This document shows, piece after piece, positions 8,269-10,584 of a DNA stretch of 10,584 nt. Made by a program: the position numbers and the translations under genes. How positions within the stretch are numbered: position 1 is the first letter of the stretch; each line of letters opens with the position of its first letter. The notes under the pieces were generated by a model, which was not told the DNA's origin, did no database searches, and saw only the letters and a program-made list of their open reading frames with translations. The stretch is from Cyclostephanos tholiformis (Eukaryota; Bacillariophyta; Thalassiosirophyceae; Thalassiosirales; Thalassiosiraceae): contig JALLPB010001237.1 of the NCBI GenBank assembly GCA_036939975.1, positions 1 through 10,584 of the forward strand. The letters are read 5' to 3'.

Positions 8269-9852
8269 TTAGTTTATGGTCACCGGTGGTGATCTATTAT
8301 GAGCTAAGTGCGTGGCTGGATCTTTCGTTGTGTCTGGGGTCTGGCCATCGTTGGGGCGAGGGTCAGACTGTAGGGCATAGCAACACACCCTTGCAGCTAT
8401 GCTAGTAGGCGAGATTTCATCAGCATGTGTTGAGCGGTGGGCTATATGATAGGCCGGCAGATGATGTTTGGTGTGATAATCCACAAGGTTGAAACCACTT
8501 TTATCCCAATAGAAGCGGAACTGGCCCTGTGCTACACGGCAGCGGAGCCAGTGTAGGCGCATCCAAAGCATTTTGATGCGTCGGTGGACGATGGTGTCGT
8601 TGACGAATCCTGAGGCAGTTGAATTGTCTGTTTGGATTGGTAACCGTGGTTGTTTCCAGCCCATTTCGTCCAGAGCGTTGTGGAGCGGGACTAATTCTTG
8701 CGCTGTGAGGAAGAGGGCAGCGATTTCGGCTTCCGCCGCAGAGGCCATCACAAATTTGATGATTGTGGCAAGGGAAAGGACGGGGCTGTTGATGCGTGGG
8801 ATGGGGTCATCTTCGGAGAGGAAAATGTAGGCGCCGGCACAGCTGCGGGCACCGTCCTCGGTTAAGAAGCTGGCGTTGGAGTGGGCTGCCAGAACCATTG
8901 AGCTGGCTCGGAAACGTATACCATCGTTGGGATAGGTGGCGACGTAATCCAGAAGTTGGTGGACGGCATCGCGTGTGGCCTCTGTAGCCGTGGCCTGTTG
9001 GGAACTGATGGCGCTGAGGGCCACAAGGAGTTTGTTGTCGACCGCCCGCGCATAGTATAAGAGTGAACCAACAATTCCCTGGATGCTTTTAAAGTCGGAG
9101 GGGCGTAATGGAGTTCCCTTATCGGAGGTAGGGACAGCCTGAGAAGGTGAGCCATAGATGATAGGTTGGTGGGGATGAGGTGAGTGTTGGGGTTTGTGTG
9201 GCGGGGGATGATTGTACCGTCGGAGGACGTCGGCAATGTAGCCGTCCATGGCGAGGTGACAGGTGCGGTGAGTGTAGTCCCAGGTGAGGTCGATACCAGC
9301 AAATTTGGCGCCAGTCCAGTCCGTGGTGACTTCATAGTGCGTAGAGAGGGCATGTAAGAGGTGGTCGGCGTGTTGGCGGCCAACGTATTCGATTCCGAAA
9401 TCATCCACGATAAGGACGAAAACGATTGGGCGCCATTTGTGACGCCATAGGCCAGGTGTAGTGGCACACTGGTAGTAGCCATGTGGTTCAAGCCGGGCCG
9501 TGAGTAGGTCGTTGGCTAGTTTCCCAGCCTGTTTGAGACCGTAGACCCCTTTCAATATTTCGAAAAAGATGAACCCGTCATGGACGAAGGAGGTGAGGGT
9601 GTATTCATCGATGACTTCTTGAGGAATGTCGGTAAGGCGGATCTTGATGTATTCAGGCCTGTCGAGTGGGGTACCTAAATAGAAGTTTTTGATGTCGAAG
9701 CAGGCGAACCGGGCCCCCGGGCGGGAGAGGACACTGTTGATGAGCAGCTTGACAAGCTCGACAGAGCCAGTTTTGGTTCCTGTGTTGCCGGGGTAGCTGA
9801 TGCGGTTACCACCCACAGTGATGCGGGTGCGGCTGGGATCCGCTTTCGGGGG
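8269..9852 (-). pseudogene. Copia-like reverse transcriptase and RNase H, RNase H Asp mutated
   Basis: The frame runs from about 9850 to TAA 8271-8269, roughly 527 residues. The frame is open further upstream (to 10032), but that part is a shadow; family-like sequence begins at SRTRITVGGN near 9840. RT copies RNA into cDNA in the virus-like particle: motif A is CFDIKNFYLG (Asp at 9696-9694), motif B VYGLKQAG (about 9543-9520), motif C IVDDFG (Asp pair at 9405-9400). RNase H follows: AAHSNASFL (about 8889-8863), SAAEAEIAALF, IQTDNSTASG, HRRIKMLWMRLHWLRC, and VDYHTKHHLPAYH. The first RNase H carboxylate, Asp in HSDAS-type motifs, is Asn here (8877-8875). RT residues look intact. A stop-free frame of this length suggests a fairly recent death. 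Confidence 0.87.
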
Positions 9853-10376
9853 TGGACATCGCACACCACGCGGGGGTATGTGACGTCTTTGCATTGGTCT
9901 GTTGGGATATGTTGAAAAAGGATGGGTCGGAAGGTGTTGGTCCCAGTGATGCGCTTGGCGGATGGGGTGGAAGGGTCTTGACCAATGCCCTGGCAGAGCC
10001 GTCCATTTTCGTTGGCATAGGATGTATCCCAAATGTGTGTGAGTTTGGGGTGCTGATGGAGTTGACGGGGGGTGAGCTCCCGGCCGGAGTCCGGGTCAAT
10101 GATGGCGTTGGCCATGTGAGTCGGTAGGGGGAGGGTAGCGTCGTTGTCGTTGTCATCGTCGTCAGAATCGTCATCCCACGCCAGGGCTGCGAAGGCGTTG
10201 ATGGAGGCGAATGCGTTGACGGCACAAGTTTTAGCCCAAGTTCTGGAGGCAATGGGGGCGTGCGGGGTGGGCGTGGATGGGGGAGCCGATGGGGGCACCC
10301 TTGGACAACTGACAGGATCCTCGCTGGGGGGCACCCTTGGAGGTGGCACCTCTGCTGGTGGAGGAGGAGTGGGGGG
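9853..10376 (-). pseudogene. Copia-like polyprotein: proline-rich linker and RT start
   Basis: In a second minus frame, a Pro-rich segment with two PRVPPS repeats leads to PIASRTWAK, then an Asp-run (SDDDDNDND), then ANAIIDPDSGREL, GRLCQGIG, ITGTNTFRP and VTYPRVVCDVHP. This is the N-terminal start of the Copia RT domain, directly preceding the next piece. The frame breaks near a five-base C run (9852-9848, minus strand); inserting one base there would keep the reading continuous. The codons of this frame after the run lose all RT character. A TGA at 10433-10431 in this frame shows that the linker upstream must come from another frame. Confidence 0.75.
10291..10341 (-). repeat. Two direct copies of a 15-base unit encoding PRVPP
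   Basis: GGGGGCACCCTTGGA occurs at 10291-10305 and 10327-10341, 36 bases apart. On the minus strand each copy encodes the PRVPP core of the proline-rich linker. Short duplication in a low-constraint linker is the likely origin. Confidence 0.55.
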
Positions 10377-10582
10377 CGCGGCGTGGGCATGCAGGAGGGA
10401 GCAAATGTGTTGGATGGCTGTAGCTGTGCGTCAGCTGCGACGTTGAGACCCTGGTGGTGTATGAATGCAGTGAGGGTCTGAATGGCATGGAGGAGCTTGT
10501 CGTCTGGAGAGGGGTCTGGTATGGTGAGAGAGTGGTGCCGAAGCTTGACGGTGTCACTGATGGCGGTGCGCCGTGTGTGCCG
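10377..10582 (-). pseudogene. Copia-like polyprotein linker upstream of the proline-rich repeats
   Basis: In a third minus frame, the right edge encodes RRTAISDTVKLRHHSLTIPD, then DDKLLHAIQTLTAFIHHQ and a polar stretch reaching about 10377. I recall SDTV and short helical blocks like this between integrase and RT in diatom Copia-like proteins. The switch to the next piece probably lies at the C run 10376-10371, again with one base missing. Gene start is outside the window. Confidence 0.6.
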
Positions 10583-10584
10583 GT

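Larger units (their letters stand above)
8269..10584 (-). mobile_element. Degenerate Ty1/copia-like retrotransposon, 3' polyprotein part
   Basis: Minus-strand pieces in three frames line up as linker, RT and RNase H in the Copia order. Integrase, protease and gag would lie beyond the right edge. Diagnostic are VYGLKQAG and VDDFGIEYVG in RT and the YHTKHHLPAYH end of RNase H. Two one-base losses at C runs (near 10376-10371 and 9852-9848) break the frame. The 3' LTR expected left of 8269 is absent or unrecognised, because the hAT gene starts there. The DNA is markedly more GC-rich than the hAT region. This style of Copia protein is familiar to me from diatoms; not searched. Confidence 0.85.

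Noticed and set aside
9840..9870. Programmed -1 frameshift in the Copia polyprotein
   Set aside because: The C run does not form a proper X XXY YYZ slippery heptamer in the incoming frame, the position is inside the RT domain, and a similar break exists at another C run.
9853..10032. An open minus-strand frame upstream of the Copia RT piece, as its true N-terminus
   Set aside because: Its codons show no family character, while the neighbouring frame over the same bases encodes recognisable Copia RT sequence (ITGTNTFRP, VTYPRVVCDVHP).
9806..10390. Proline-rich minus-strand frame running across the Copia RT start
   Set aside because: Only its upstream part (right of about 10377) looks real; after the C run it is low-complexity shadow of the adjacent frame.
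10144..10446. Plus-strand Gly/Ala-rich open frame
   Set aside because: It is the antisense of the proline-rich Copia linker and has no domain features.
1..10584. tRNA, rRNA, CRISPR arrays, bacterial promoters or terminators
   Set aside because: No cloverleaf, rRNA core, spaced repeat array or bacterial operon signal was seen on either strand.

Overview
The window reads as repeat-dense eukaryotic nuclear DNA with no bacterial gene organisation. It holds parts of three unrelated transposable elements and no recognisable host housekeeping gene. The RT/RNase H and Copia-like protein sequences resemble families I associate with diatom (stramenopile) genomes. That lineage call comes from recall of family style and was not searched. 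A short GT-AG intron inside the transposase gene confirms a eukaryote.

Layout. Positions 1 to about 5360 (+ strand) are one decayed non-LTR (LINE-type) retrotransposon, read in order as APE-type endonuclease, basic linker, reverse transcriptase, thumb, RNase H, Cys/His finger, acidic tail, 3' UTR with hairpins and a (GTTAT)3 tail. It carries three frame changes and several in-frame stops, so the scattered open frames are pieces of one dead gene. A GT-rich, AT-rich spacer follows (5361-5506). Positions about 5507-8250 (- strand) are an hAT-family DNA transposon: a cluster of short TCTCGCA/TGCGAGA-type repeats at the left end (5507-5650) and a transposase gene (8165 down to 5764). The gene looks broken in two, but an 80-nt intron (7147-7068) joins the halves into a 773-residue protein with BED finger, catalytic D/D/E candidates and hATC dimerisation domain. 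From 8269 to the right edge (- strand) lies the 3' part of a Ty1/copia-like LTR retrotransposon polyprotein (proline-rich linker, RT, RNase H), with two frameshifts at C runs and a mutated RNase H catalytic residue. Its integrase/gag part and LTRs are not seen.

How they relate. The two retroelements are dead copies. The transposase is the only gene that could still make a complete protein, although its own right end and first codons look damaged. The hAT abuts the end of the Copia polyprotein directly, which suggests nested insertion or a rearrangement. Nothing here looks like a cooperating gene cluster; the main discoveries are the hidden intron and the pattern of decay.
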